NCBI GenBank assembly: GCA_963799365.1
Contig: CAWCWV010000017.1
Coordinates: 62,001 to 126,000, forward strand
Length of the DNA stretch: 64,000 nt
Origin: Marinirhabdus sp963799365
Lineage (GTDB): Bacteria > Bacteroidota > Bacteroidia > Flavobacteriales > Flavobacteriaceae
Direction of reading: 5' to 3'
How positions within the stretch are numbered: the stretch's first letter is position 1; every line of letters begins with the position of its first letter. Both the position numbers and the translations under genes were made by a program. The notes below the pieces were generated by a model. It had not been told where the DNA came from and did not search any database. It worked only from the letters and a program-made list of their open reading frames with translations. Positions 1-9,100 of this stretch are shown here, piece by piece.

Positions 1-428
1 TTTTTGCTGAAGAAGGTGAAATACATATTGCAACAACCCTAGAAAAATTTGGCACTGAATACAAGGTCACTGGTTCAAAAAATCAAGAAAAGCTAGAAGA
101 GTATAAAAAATTAATGCAACGCTACGCTAATAAAAATTTAGAGGTAGTATCCTTAAAATTAAAAGCACTGGCCGAACGAAATGATTCGGTTTACAATGTG
201 TTGCAAAAACAAGAAGAAAGTGTGTTGAGAAGTAAATACCTAACTTCAGTAAATTATGCATTAGCTCAAAAAGAGCTTGAAATAGCACCTTACATTATTG
301 TATATGAAACACAAGGACTCACCAAAAAATACTTGGACACAGTCTACAATGCGCTGCCCCAAAACATAAAAGACTCCAAATACGGAAAGGATCTGGAGTC
401 TTTACTAAAAGCACAAGGTGCTAATTAA
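1..428 (+). CDS. DUF4369-like protein, C-terminal part (5' end outside window)
   Basis: The open frame runs in from the left edge (first full codon at base 3) and ends at a TAA at 426-428. The visible 141 residues start FAEEGEIHIATTLEKFGTEY, then a Lys/Glu-rich helical stretch. The beta-rich start followed by a long charged helix resembles the DUF4369 domain found at the N-terminus of Bacteroidota TlpA/DsbE-like lipoproteins, but no thioredoxin domain or CxxC follows, so this would be a version without the redox domain. The first internal ATG (114) is not the true start because coding sequence clearly continues upstream. The family call is by resemblance and is moderate. It converges on the next gene with only 6 bp between stops. 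Confidence 0.6.
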   Translation, partial: FAEEGEIHIATTLEKFGTEYKVTGSKNQEKLEEYKKLMQRYANKNLEVVSLKLKALAERNDSVYNVLQKQEESVLRSKYLTSVNYALAQKELEIAPYIIVYETQGLTKKYLDTVYNALPQNIKDSKYGKDLESLLKAQGAN

Positions 429-434
429 TTGAAT

Positions 435-707
435 TTATAAGGCGTTAATCTTATCGATTAATTTTCTACCTTTAGTTTCTAAGTCTTGGTTTACCGACTT
501 AAAATGTGCTTTTTTATCTGCATTTGCAACACTTCTATCGTTTACTTTTACGATAAGCTCGTCAAAAGTAGTGATTGCATCATCGATGATTGCTTGTGAT
601 TTTTTAGTGTCCTTCTCTGGGTTGGTAAGCTCCCAAATGTAAACTGCTTCAATTATATCACCCAAAACGTAATTAATATCTCTTTTTAAATTGCGTACAC
701 TCGCCAT
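435..707 (-). CDS. small conserved hypothetical protein (90 aa)
   Basis: A 90-residue, soluble, mostly helical and highly charged protein starting MASVRNLKRDINYVLGDII. There is no signal peptide, membrane segment or Cys. I recognise it only as a type of short protein common in Flavobacteriaceae; no function can be assigned. It lies downstream of manA on the same strand with a gap of about 39 bp, so it may be the last gene of the idi-queD-bcp-manA operon or have its own promoter. Codon use and AT content match the neighbours. Confidence 0.75.
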   Translation of the reverse strand: MASVRNLKRDINYVLGDIIEAVYIWELTNPEKDTKKSQAIIDDAITTFDELIVKVNDRSVANADKKAHFKSVNQDLETKGRKLIDKINAL

Positions 708-746
708 GTTTTTTTGTTTAAAATTATGGGCGCAAGGTACGAATTA

Positions 747-1724
747 CTAAGGAATGTACACCTCTAAAAATGTGGCGTTTTCGGTTTTAATTTGGTAGCT
801 GGTACAGCAAGCTGGAATTAGAATAGTTTCTCCTTTTTGGATGGTGTTTGAAGTATCTTCGGTAACAAACTGCCCCTCACCTTCGGTGCACATATACACT
901 TTACAACTTTCATTCTGAAAATTTTCTATGCTGAAATTTTCAGATAACAGTAGTTTATGCGTTACAAAATAAGGGCAAGAAACCAACATCACTCGCTGAT
1001 TCAAATGATCTATGTAGGCTATTTTAGGATTGTTTGTGGTAAACTGAATGGCATCCAAAGCTTCTTCAGTATGTAATTCCCGAAAAGTTCCATCGGTATC
1101 CGGACGATCCCAATCGTATATACGATAGGTAATATCACTGGTTTGTTGAATTTCAGCCAGTAAAACACCTGCTCCAATTGCATGTACTAAGCCAGGTTCA
1201 ACAAAATAAGTTTCCCCCTCGTGTACTTCTTCGGAATGCAATACTGATGTAATAGTACTGGTTTCTAAAATTTCAGTATAGGAAATTTTATCGAGCTTTT
1301 TTTTGAAGCCCAGGATAAGTCGTGCAGCACTTTCGGCCTGCAAGATGTACCACATTTCAGTCTTCCCAAAGGTGTTGTGACGTTCTTGCGCCAAGGCATC
1401 GTTGGGGTGTAATTGTACGGAAAGATCTTGCTGCGCATCTATAAACTTGAACAGTAAAGGAAACTGGTCACCATATTTCTGGTACACCCGCTCTCCTACC
1501 AAGGCTACTTTATAGTGCTGAATTAGTTGGGTAATTTCTTGACCTTTTAAGGCTCCGTTTGAAACTTTGGAAATAGTACCCTGCACTCCAGAAATTTCCC
1601 AACTCTCCCCTATAATACCCTTAGCTCTTTTATTTAAAATTGACTTTAGCTTAGTACCACCCCATACTTTTTCTTTTAGTTCGGGGACAAATTGCAGTGG
1701 GTATAACTTAGGTTTATCCATCAC
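747..1724 (-). CDS. manA: mannose-6-phosphate isomerase, class I
   Basis: Zinc-dependent interconversion of mannose-6-phosphate and fructose-6-phosphate in the cytoplasm, feeding GDP-sugar and polysaccharide synthesis. Visible class I features: N-terminal VWGGTKL, the zinc-site segment SVQLHPND at about residue 103, GKTEMWYIL near 120, and EPGLVHAIGAG with IQQTSDITYRIYDWDR around 178-208. The 325-residue length fits the short bacterial class I form. The start is one of two adjacent ATGs (1724 or 1721) that overlap the end of bcp by about 10 bp, indicating translational coupling in an operon with bcp, queD and idi. No defect is seen. Confidence 0.93.
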   Translation of the reverse strand: MMDKPKLYPLQFVPELKEKVWGGTKLKSILNKRAKGIIGESWEISGVQGTISKVSNGALKGQEITQLIQHYKVALVGERVYQKYGDQFPLLFKFIDAQQDLSVQLHPNDALAQERHNTFGKTEMWYILQAESAARLILGFKKKLDKISYTEILETSTITSVLHSEEVHEGETYFVEPGLVHAIGAGVLLAEIQQTSDITYRIYDWDRPDTDGTFRELHTEEALDAIQFTTNNPKIAYIDHLNQRVMLVSCPYFVTHKLLLSENFSIENFQNESCKVYMCTEGEGQFVTEDTSNTIQKGETILIPACCTSYQIKTENATFLEVYIP

Positions 1725-2169
1725 TGTTTTTTTGAAGATATTTCAGTGATTTATCTATGTGTTTTGTAGCGCCCATAGATTCAAATTTATAGACAAGTAC
1801 TCCGTTCGCATCAAATACGAAAGTTTCTCTTCCAGGTAACAAGCCCAGCAAATTTGTTTTAACGCCAAACATTTTACGTATTTTATTCTTGGTATCTGCC
1901 AATAAAATGAAAGGCAAATTATAGCGTTTTGCAAACTTTTGGTGGGACGCATCACTGTCTGCACTTATACCTATTACTTCGGCGCCTAGATCTTTAAAAT
2001 CTTCATAGGCATCTCTGAAACTACAGGCTTCTTTGGTACACCCTGGCGTAAAATTTTTTGGATAAAAATAGACAACCACGGGTTGTTTTCCCTTCACTTT
2101 GTCGCTGGCATACGATGTACCGTTCTGGTCGAGTAACGTAAAATCTGGAAGTGTATCGCCTTTGTTCAT
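1714..2169 (-). CDS. bcp: thioredoxin-dependent peroxiredoxin (Bcp/PrxQ type)
   Basis: Reduces hydrogen peroxide and organic hydroperoxides with thioredoxin as electron donor. The active-site segment FTPGCTKEAC carries peroxidatic Cys44 and resolving Cys49 five residues later, the atypical 2-Cys arrangement of the Bcp/PrxQ class. The 151-residue length is normal, with a single thioredoxin-fold domain and no signal peptide, so it is cytoplasmic. Its start overlaps the queD stop (ATG and TGA share bases) and its end overlaps the manA start, so it is an inner gene of a tightly coupled operon. Confidence 0.93.
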   Translation of the reverse strand: MNKGDTLPDFTLLDQNGTSYASDKVKGKQPVVVYFYPKNFTPGCTKEACSFRDAYEDFKDLGAEVIGISADSDASHQKFAKRYNLPFILLADTKNKIRKMFGVKTNLLGLLPGRETFVFDANGVLVYKFESMGATKHIDKSLKYLQKNSDG

Positions 2170-2579
2170 TGCTGTGCTGTGTACACCACAAAATTACGAG
2201 GTGTTTCATATAATTTTATAGTAATCACATATTTTGAATCCAGCTTCTTTCGAAGTTTTTCATAGATTACTTTGGCAATATTTTCGACCGTAGGGTTCAG
2301 GTTCTTAAATTCCGGAACTTCTTTGTTCAGGTTTTTATGGTCGAAGGGAGTTTCAATTTCAGATTCAATTAAATTCTTTAAAATTTTTAAATCGATTAAA
2401 AAGCCAGTTTCTGGATCTATTTCACCAGTCACACCTACTTCAAGTTCATAATTATGCCCGTGGTATAAAGGGTTGCTACACTTTCCGAAGACTTCGAAAT
2501 TCTTCTCATCGCTCCATTCCTTTTTAAAAAGTCTGTGCGCGGCATTAAAATGTGCTTTTCTGTAAACAGTTAAACTCAT
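2166..2579 (-). CDS. queD: 6-carboxy-5,6,7,8-tetrahydropterin synthase (QueD/PTPS family)
   Basis: Converts dihydroneopterin triphosphate to 6-carboxytetrahydropterin, the second step of queuosine/7-deazaguanine synthesis. The zinc ligands are visible as His15 (FNAAHRL) and His40/His42 (YHGHNYELEV), with Cys34 as the likely catalytic cysteine. FDHKNLN and the ending KLYETPRNF are typical of the family. At 137 aa it has family length. The PTPS family also includes 6-pyruvoyltetrahydropterin synthases, so the exact pterin product is inferred. It overlaps both idi and bcp by about 4 bp. Confidence 0.88.
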   Translation of the reverse strand: MSLTVYRKAHFNAAHRLFKKEWSDEKNFEVFGKCSNPLYHGHNYELEVGVTGEIDPETGFLIDLKILKNLIESEIETPFDHKNLNKEVPEFKNLNPTVENIAKVIYEKLRKKLDSKYVITIKLYETPRNFVVYTAQQ

Positions 2580-3094
2580 AAGTTTATATGCTGATAAAAT
2601 TTATCGAAAATTATTTTAAACCAAGCTGTATACATTTCTGGTTTTTTATCTATGTCGAGCTTCACATCTTCCAGAGGCATCCATTTCCAGTCTGCAACTT
2701 CATCTGGATTTAGATTAGGCGGACCTTCATAGGCACCAATAAGAATGTGGTCGTATTCATGCTCGGTCAGACCATTACTAAATGGTGCTTTATAGATAAA
2801 GGATGTAGATTCTTGCAAAGGAACACTAAACCCCATTTCTTCCAAGAGCCTTCGTTCACCAGCTTTAATAGAAGTTTCTCCATCTCTCTGATGGCTGCAA
2901 CAGGTGTTTGTCCACAAGCCTGGAGAGTGGTATTTTCCAAAAGCCCGTTGCTGTAGCATCACTTCTTTTTTTGAATTGAAAATAAATACTGAAAAGGCCC
3001 TATGCAACAGCCCTTTTTCATGAGCTTCCATCTTCGGCATTAAGCCAATTTGTTCATCCTTTTCATTTACAAGGATTACTTGTTCTTCCACCAT
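2576..3094 (-). CDS. idi: isopentenyl-diphosphate delta-isomerase, type 1
   Basis: Nudix-fold enzyme that interconverts IPP and DMAPP for isoprenoid synthesis. The catalytic cysteine lies in TNTCCSHQ, the Nudix-like segment around RRLLEEMGF follows, and the glutamate-containing EHEYDHI is present. The frame is open up to 3133, but the first 13 residues (MYFVFLRKTQITA) are not family-like; the second ATG at 3094, giving MVEEQVILVNEKDE (172 aa), is the better start. It is the first gene of the idi-queD-bcp-manA operon and is separated from the upstream OmpA gene by a terminator. Confidence 0.92.
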   Translation of the reverse strand: MVEEQVILVNEKDEQIGLMPKMEAHEKGLLHRAFSVFIFNSKKEVMLQQRAFGKYHSPGLWTNTCCSHQRDGETSIKAGERRLLEEMGFSVPLQESTSFIYKAPFSNGLTEHEYDHILIGAYEGPPNLNPDEVADWKWMPLEDVKLDIDKKPEMYTAWFKIIFDKFYQHINL

Positions 3095-3145
3095 AGCAGT
3101 GATTTGGGTTTTTCTCAAAAATACGAAATACATAATTCACAAAAA

Positions 3146-3180
3146 CAAAAACGTCCCATAAATTAATATGGAACGCTTTT
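3146..3180 (-). terminator. terminator behind the ompA-like gene
   Basis: An imperfect hairpin (GCGTTCCAT paired with ATGGGACG, one mismatch, AT loop) sits just past the stop of the OmpA-like gene. On the minus strand it is followed by the T-rich run TTTTTGTTTTT. It is also preceded by A's, so it could act on both strands. It separates the surface module from the idi operon. Confidence 0.65.
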
Positions 3181-3207
3181 TATAAATTCAGTTTCGGATT
3201 CCCCTTC

Positions 3208-5142
3208 CTAATTCTGAATTATAAACATTGATCTTCTGTTTAACTGGTGCTCTTCTTCTGTACAATCTACACCGTCTGCACAATTGTTAACCAATTTATT
3301 TTCTCCGTATCCTTTTGCAGAAAGTCTACTCTTATCTATTCCTTTAGCTACTAACCATTTTAGGGTAGACTGCGCTCTACGCTCACTTAAAACTTCGTTG
3401 TAACGCTTGGGAGCTCTTGAATCTGTATGTGATTCTATATGAATGATAAGATCTTCGTACTTACGCATTGCCCCTAAAATTTTTGCCAATTCAATTTCTG
3501 CATCTGGGCGAATGTTATACCTATCAAAATCGAAATAGATGGGCTGCAAATCAAGGATACAACCAAGGTCCCTTGGATCACATCCCTTACGCATAAGCGG
3601 TACAGGTACAGTAATAGTTGCTGTTGCGTCTGGTGTTGTAATTCTTGTTTCGTAAGGTTCATAGCCTTCCTTCATACCCCGTATGATATAGGTAGTATCA
3701 CAAGCTACTTTAAATTCAAATGCAGCGTCATCTCCTACGATGACCTCTTTTATAAGTCCATTATTTGCATCCAGCAATTGTACAGATGCACCAGGAATAA
3801 GGTCTAAAGTTTTGGAATCAAAAACGGTACCTACTAAAGTGATCTCACATTGTTCCTTTACCAGGTATATATCGTCATCTATACTTCCTCTTTCTCCATC
3901 GCGGTTAGATGATAAATAGCCAATTTTCTTTTCTTCTCTTATAATAAAACCAAAATCATCTTGATTACTATTAGCCGGTTCCCCCAAGTTTTTAATAGTG
4001 GTAGGCATTCCTTCAACATCTAACTCGGTTGTATAAATATCATATCCTCCTAGTCCTGATCGACCATCACTGGAGAAGTACAGGTTTCCAGCATCACTAA
4101 TAAATGGAAAAGATTCACGGGCTTCCGTATTTATGGCAGGTCCTAAATTAACAGGTTCTCCGAAGCTATTATCACCTTGAATTTCAACATACCAAAGATC
4201 GCTCATCCCTAAAGTACCTGGCATATCTGAAGAAAAATACAAACGTTTTTGATCTTTACTCAATGTTGGGTGTGCTACCGAATATTCTTTACTGTTGAAT
4301 GGAAGTTCTTCAATATTGGTCCAAACATTGTCTCCATTGTTAGTTGCTTTATATAGCTTTAAACGAATGGTTTTATTTTTATCCTTCCCTTTTTTCCCGT
4401 CAATAAAGTTATTTCTAGTAAAATAAACAGTTTTTCCATCTTTGCTAAATGTTGTAGAGGATTCATGATATTTTGTATTAATATCTCCTTTCAAGCTAGT
4501 TGGGTTAGACAGACGCCCTAGGGAGTCCATGTCTGCAACAAATAGATCTAAGAACGGTTGATCTGTCCACTCAAAGTTTTTTGAACCTTCAGTACTAGTA
4601 GTAGCAGAAGCATATACTAATTTATCTCCATAATAAGAAGGTCCAAAGTCTGAAAATTTTGTGTTGACTGAAACTTTTTCAAGTTCATATCCTATGGCTT
4701 CAAAAGCAATGCTTTCAAGATATTTGGGATCGTCTTTATAATTTTGCACAATGAGTCCATCTCCACCCACTGCAGCGTATAGATCCATTAACTTATCGGA
4801 CTCGTCATATTTCTTTAAACTTTTTAAAGATTGTGCTGCTCTGTAGTAGTATACTGCTTTTACTTCGGAAGGATAGTTTGCAATTAATTTTTGATACCAC
4901 ACGGAAGCATTGTCATAGTCACTGTTCCAATAATAGGTGTCTCCAAGATTTTGAAAAATCTGAGCAGATTCATAGCCATCTTTTACTACTTCTAAGTAGA
5001 TTTCCCGAGCGTCGATATAGGCTAACTTGTCGAATTCTTTATTAGCTTTTTCTACTTTTTTCTTTTGGGAAAAACCAATACTGGTTATTAAAAGTACCAG
5101 TATTGTTAAGATTAGTTTGTGTGAAGTTGTAGCTGTCCTCAT
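3208..5142 (-). CDS. OmpA-family protein with TPR, propeller and carboxypeptidase-regulatory domains (PorE-like, T9SS-associated)
   Basis: 644 aa. Order of parts: signal peptide (about 1-25, ending IGFSQ); TPR-like helices (30-110); PD40/WD40-like beta-propeller repeats (about 150-430, with recurring LYFSSDG/VYFTRNN strands); a carboxypeptidase-regulatory-like domain (about 435-515, starting CEITLVGTVFDSKTLD); and a C-terminal OmpA peptidoglycan-binding domain (about 530-644, with IYFDFDRYNIRPDAE and HTDSRAP). This order matches PorE of the Porphyromonas T9SS, which anchors the machinery to peptidoglycan. Together with the PorP/SprF gene 20 bp upstream and the giant type B adhesin, it likely forms a dedicated secretion or attachment unit for that adhesin. 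That functional link is inferred from context. Confidence 0.85.
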   Translation of the reverse strand: MRTATTSHKLILTILVLLITSIGFSQKKKVEKANKEFDKLAYIDAREIYLEVVKDGYESAQIFQNLGDTYYWNSDYDNASVWYQKLIANYPSEVKAVYYYRAAQSLKSLKKYDESDKLMDLYAAVGGDGLIVQNYKDDPKYLESIAFEAIGYELEKVSVNTKFSDFGPSYYGDKLVYASATTSTEGSKNFEWTDQPFLDLFVADMDSLGRLSNPTSLKGDINTKYHESSTTFSKDGKTVYFTRNNFIDGKKGKDKNKTIRLKLYKATNNGDNVWTNIEELPFNSKEYSVAHPTLSKDQKRLYFSSDMPGTLGMSDLWYVEIQGDNSFGEPVNLGPAINTEARESFPFISDAGNLYFSSDGRSGLGGYDIYTTELDVEGMPTTIKNLGEPANSNQDDFGFIIREEKKIGYLSSNRDGERGSIDDDIYLVKEQCEITLVGTVFDSKTLDLIPGASVQLLDANNGLIKEVIVGDDAAFEFKVACDTTYIIRGMKEGYEPYETRITTPDATATITVPVPLMRKGCDPRDLGCILDLQPIYFDFDRYNIRPDAEIELAKILGAMRKYEDLIIHIESHTDSRAPKRYNEVLSERRAQSTLKWLVAKGIDKSRLSAKGYGENKLVNNCADGVDCTEEEHQLNRRSMFIIQN

Positions 5143-5162
5143 AAATAGTGTGTTGTTGTTTT

Positions 5163-6104
5163 TTAGAAGAATCTAGGTGTAAGTACACGTTCTGGTTTCT
5201 TAAAGACATCGAAACGTAGCATGATTTCGTAAGAACCATCACTATACTGTTCAATGTCTGTGGTTTGATAATCATATCCGAAACCAATAAATACACTATC
5301 GCTAGCTTGAAAACCTACCAGGCCACTAAATGCGGCACTCCAACGGTAAGCTGCTCCTACAGTGAATTTTTCGTTAATAAGGAAATTGGCCGATACATCC
5401 CACTGTAATGGCGATCCACTCACTGCCTTTACTAAAGTAGCGGGCTTAAATTTGAGGTTTTCACTTAAGTCGAAAACATACCCTGCAATTAAGAAATAGT
5501 GTAATCTTTCTGCTGCTATGGTTTCGTTGTCTATGGTATTGATATTACTCTCGTCGTAATGTTTTGTTGTAAGGAAATTTGGTACCGAAAGACCTGCGTA
5601 AAACTTATCGGTATTATAGTAAAGTCCTGCTCCAATTTGTGGTTGAATTTTATTATCAACATTATTCTGAAAACGTGGATCTCCTTGGTCGAAAATATTC
5701 AATTTTGTAAAATCTACATCCAACAAATCTACTCCAGCTTTTAAACCGAAGCTTAATTCAGCAGTATCTGAAGTATTGATGGTATATGAGTAATCTATAT
5801 TTACATTAGATTCTATAGATGGTCCAATTTCATCACGTACAATTGAAAGTCCAAGCCCCATATTTTCGAGCGAGCCAATAGGTGAATTCACCGTAAAGGT
5901 TCCAGTTTTTGGAGCTCCTTCAAAACCTACCCATTGTGTTCTGTATAACGCCCCAAAACTAAGGGCGCCTCTAGATCCAGCATACGCAGGGTTCACCACC
6001 TGAGTATTGTACATATACTGTGTAAATTGAGCGTCTTGTTGCGCCAACCCAGTAACTGTTGTTACAAGAGCTAAAACCAAAATTGCTAAATAACTGTGTT
6101 TCAT
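5163..6104 (-). CDS. type IX secretion membrane protein, PorP/SprF family
   Basis: 313 aa with signal peptide (MKHSYLAILVLALVTTVTGLA) and the family-defining start QQDAQFTQYMYNTQVVNPAYAG, followed by alternating strands of an outer-membrane beta-barrel. PorP/SprF proteins are needed for secretion or surface attachment of type B CTD proteins such as SprB, and usually sit next to their client. Here the client would be the 4359-aa adhesin immediately upstream. A GC-rich hairpin lies between the two genes, while the gap to the downstream OmpA-like gene is only about 20 bp. Confidence 0.92.
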   Translation of the reverse strand: MKHSYLAILVLALVTTVTGLAQQDAQFTQYMYNTQVVNPAYAGSRGALSFGALYRTQWVGFEGAPKTGTFTVNSPIGSLENMGLGLSIVRDEIGPSIESNVNIDYSYTINTSDTAELSFGLKAGVDLLDVDFTKLNIFDQGDPRFQNNVDNKIQPQIGAGLYYNTDKFYAGLSVPNFLTTKHYDESNINTIDNETIAAERLHYFLIAGYVFDLSENLKFKPATLVKAVSGSPLQWDVSANFLINEKFTVGAAYRWSAAFSGLVGFQASDSVFIGFGYDYQTTDIEQYSDGSYEIMLRFDVFKKPERVLTPRFF

Positions 6105-6120
6105 AGTTATGTATTTTAAA

Positions 6121-6143
6121 CCTGGGCAGGCAAACTGCCCAGG
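6121..6143 (-). terminator. GC-rich hairpin between adhesin and porP/sprF-like gene
   Basis: A perfect 9-bp stem, CCTGGGCAG paired with CTGCCCAGG around a 5-nt loop, in an AT-rich gap. Read on the minus strand it lies directly behind the adhesin stop codon and is followed by only TTTAAAATA. It may be a partial terminator or an RNA-processing/stabilising hairpin that sets different levels of adhesin and PorP/SprF. Confidence 0.6.
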
Positions 6144-6164
6144 ATTTTATTTTTCAATTGCTAA

Positions 6165-9100
6165 TTATCTATTAATGTATAGGTAACCATTGTCCTTCAA
6201 AGTCTCTCCAGAATTAGGATCCTGTCTTACCAGTATATAGAAGTACGTTCCTGTTGGCAACAACTTGTTATCTTCAATAGTTGCTCTACCATTAGAGAAT
6301 CCATCAAATACATTAGTTGCTCCAGTTGCTCCACCGTATCCATCGGTCTCCCAAACTAGTACTCCCCAACGGTTGTAGATTTTCATATTGTTGTCTGGGA
6401 AGTTTTCAATTCCTACAACATTAAAGAAATCGTTCAATCCGTCACCATCTGGTGTAATACCGTTAAATATTTCAAAAGGAAACTCAGGTAACACATTCGG
6501 TAAAATCACTACCGTTGGATCGTCTGGGTCACCATCACCGTCTGGGTCAACATTTGTCAAGTCATTCGGATCATCTGAGGTATCCTGAACTTCAGTTCCG
6601 TCTAAGGTGGTTCCTCTAATTACGGCCTGATTAATTACCTCTCCATTGTTTATATCATCCTGACTAATTGCATATGTTGCAATGTAGGTGGTCTCATCAA
6701 ACTCACCTGGAAGTAATACTGGAATTGGACCTCCTGTGATTATTATACCTGCTAAGTCGTCATCTTCAAGAGTTAAGTTATACAAGGTTACATTTCCTGT
6801 ATTTCTAACAGAGAATACATAGGTGATCGTCTCACCTGGTTGTGGAATACCATCTCCATTGTTATCATCAAATATTCCTTCTTTTTCTAAAGAAACTCTT
6901 GGGTCTTGACACAAGGTGCTAACCGTAGGGTCATTTTCGAAATTACTATTGTTATCAGAAAGATCACTTACTACAACTCCATCTGGAGTAGTCCCACTAA
7001 CCATCGCTTGATTTACTACACTTCCGTTGTCTACGTCGTCCTGTGTAACAATATATTCTGCGCTGAATGTCTCAGTGTCAGACTCACCTGCTGGCAATGA
7101 AATTGGACCACCAATTACAGTTACTAGGGGATCTGTTACAATAACATTTGATAAAACAACATTTCCTAGGTTTGTCACAACAAAGTCATATACAATAGTT
7201 TCACCAAGATCTACACAACCGTTATTGTTATCGTCAACAAGCGTTCCTGTTTTAATTAACGCAATTATTGAATCTTGACACAATGGTGTAATTGTTGGAT
7301 CGTTTTCCAAGAAACTATTATCATCAGATAAATCTGTAACAATATTTAACAGAGGATCTAAACCACGCACGGTAGCTTGATTTTCAACGAATCCATCATT
7401 AATATTCGCCTGCGTAATTAAATAAGTAGCTGTAAATGAATTAAGATCTGTTTGTCCTGGTGCTAATGTTATAGAACCTCCTTGTACATTCACTAGTGGA
7501 TCATCAATTTCAATATTTGTAATTGTTACGTTACCTGTATTCATTACAGTAAATGCATAGTCGATAGTTTCCTTAGGATCTGCACAACCACTGTTGTTCT
7601 CATCCATTACAGTTCCTACTTTTATAAGAGCAATACTAGCATTTTGACAAAGTGGCGTAACAGTTGGATTGTCGTCTATAAATGTATCAAAATCTGAGTC
7701 ATCTTGAACAACAGTTCCATTTGGCGTAGTACCCATAGCCGTTGCTTGATTTGTAAAACTACCGTTGTCAATATCAACTTGTGTAATACTATAAACCGCT
7801 GTAAAGGTTACTATATCTGTTTGTCCTGGTGCCAATTCTATTGGTCCACCTACTACATTTACTAAAGGATCATTTACAGTTACAGCAGTTAGTGTAACAT
7901 TTCCTGTATTCATTACTTCGAATTCATAAGAAATAGTTTCACCTACATCTGTACATCCGTTACCGTTCTCATCATTTAATGTTCCTCTTTTGATCACTGC
8001 AATTGAAGAAGATTGACATAAAGGTGTTACTGTTGGGTTGTTATCTGTTACAGATATTTCATCTGAAAGATCGCTTACAACTGTAGCATCTGGTGCTGTT
8101 CCTGTAGCTGTTGCCTGGTTTACTACTTCACCTGCATCAATATCAGCTTGTGTGATAGCGTAGCTGGCAGTATAAGTCCAGGTTTCATCTACATCAAGCT
8201 CAAGATCTCCATCGGTATCACCACCTGCAAATACAATTGGTACTACTGGGTTTGGTGCTTCCAATAATGGGTCTGTTACTGTGATACTTGATAAACTTAC
8301 ATTTCCTTCATTCGTTACTGTGAATGTGTAGTCTATAGACTCACCCGCATCTGCACACTGATTACCATTTCCATCTACAAACAATCCAGATTTTAAAATC
8401 GCAATTACTGGTGCCTGACATAATGGAGTTACTGTTGGGTTGTTATCTGTTACAGATATTTCATCTGAAAGATCGCTTACAACTGTAGCATCTGGTGCTG
8501 TTCCTGTAGCTGTTGCCTGGTTTACTACTTCACCTGCATCAATATCAGCTTGTGTGATAGCGTAGCTAGCAGTATAAGTCCAGGTTTCATCTACATCAAG
8601 CTCAAGATCTCCATCGGTATCACCGCCAACAAATGCAATTGGTACTACTGGGTTTGGTGCTTCCAATAATGGGTCTGTTACTGTGATACTTGATAAACTT
8701 ACATTTCCTTCATTCGTTACTGTGAATGTGTAGTCTATAGACTCACCCGCATCTGCACATTGGTTACCATTTCCATCTACAAACAATCCAGATTTTAAAA
8801 TCGCAATTACTGGTGCCTGACATAATGGTGTTACTGTTGGGTTGTTATCTGTTACAGATACTTCATCTGAAAGATCATCTACCGTTGTTCCATCTTCATC
8901 TGTTCCTGTTGCAGTTGCCTGGTTTATTACCTCACCTGCATCAATATCAGCTTGTGTGATAGCGTAGCTGGCAGTATAAGTCCAGGTTTCATCTACATCA
9001 AGCTCAAGATCTCCATCGGTATCACCGCCAGCAAATACAATTGGTACTACTGGGTTTGGTGCTTCCAATAATGGGTCTGTTACTGTGATACTAGATAAGC

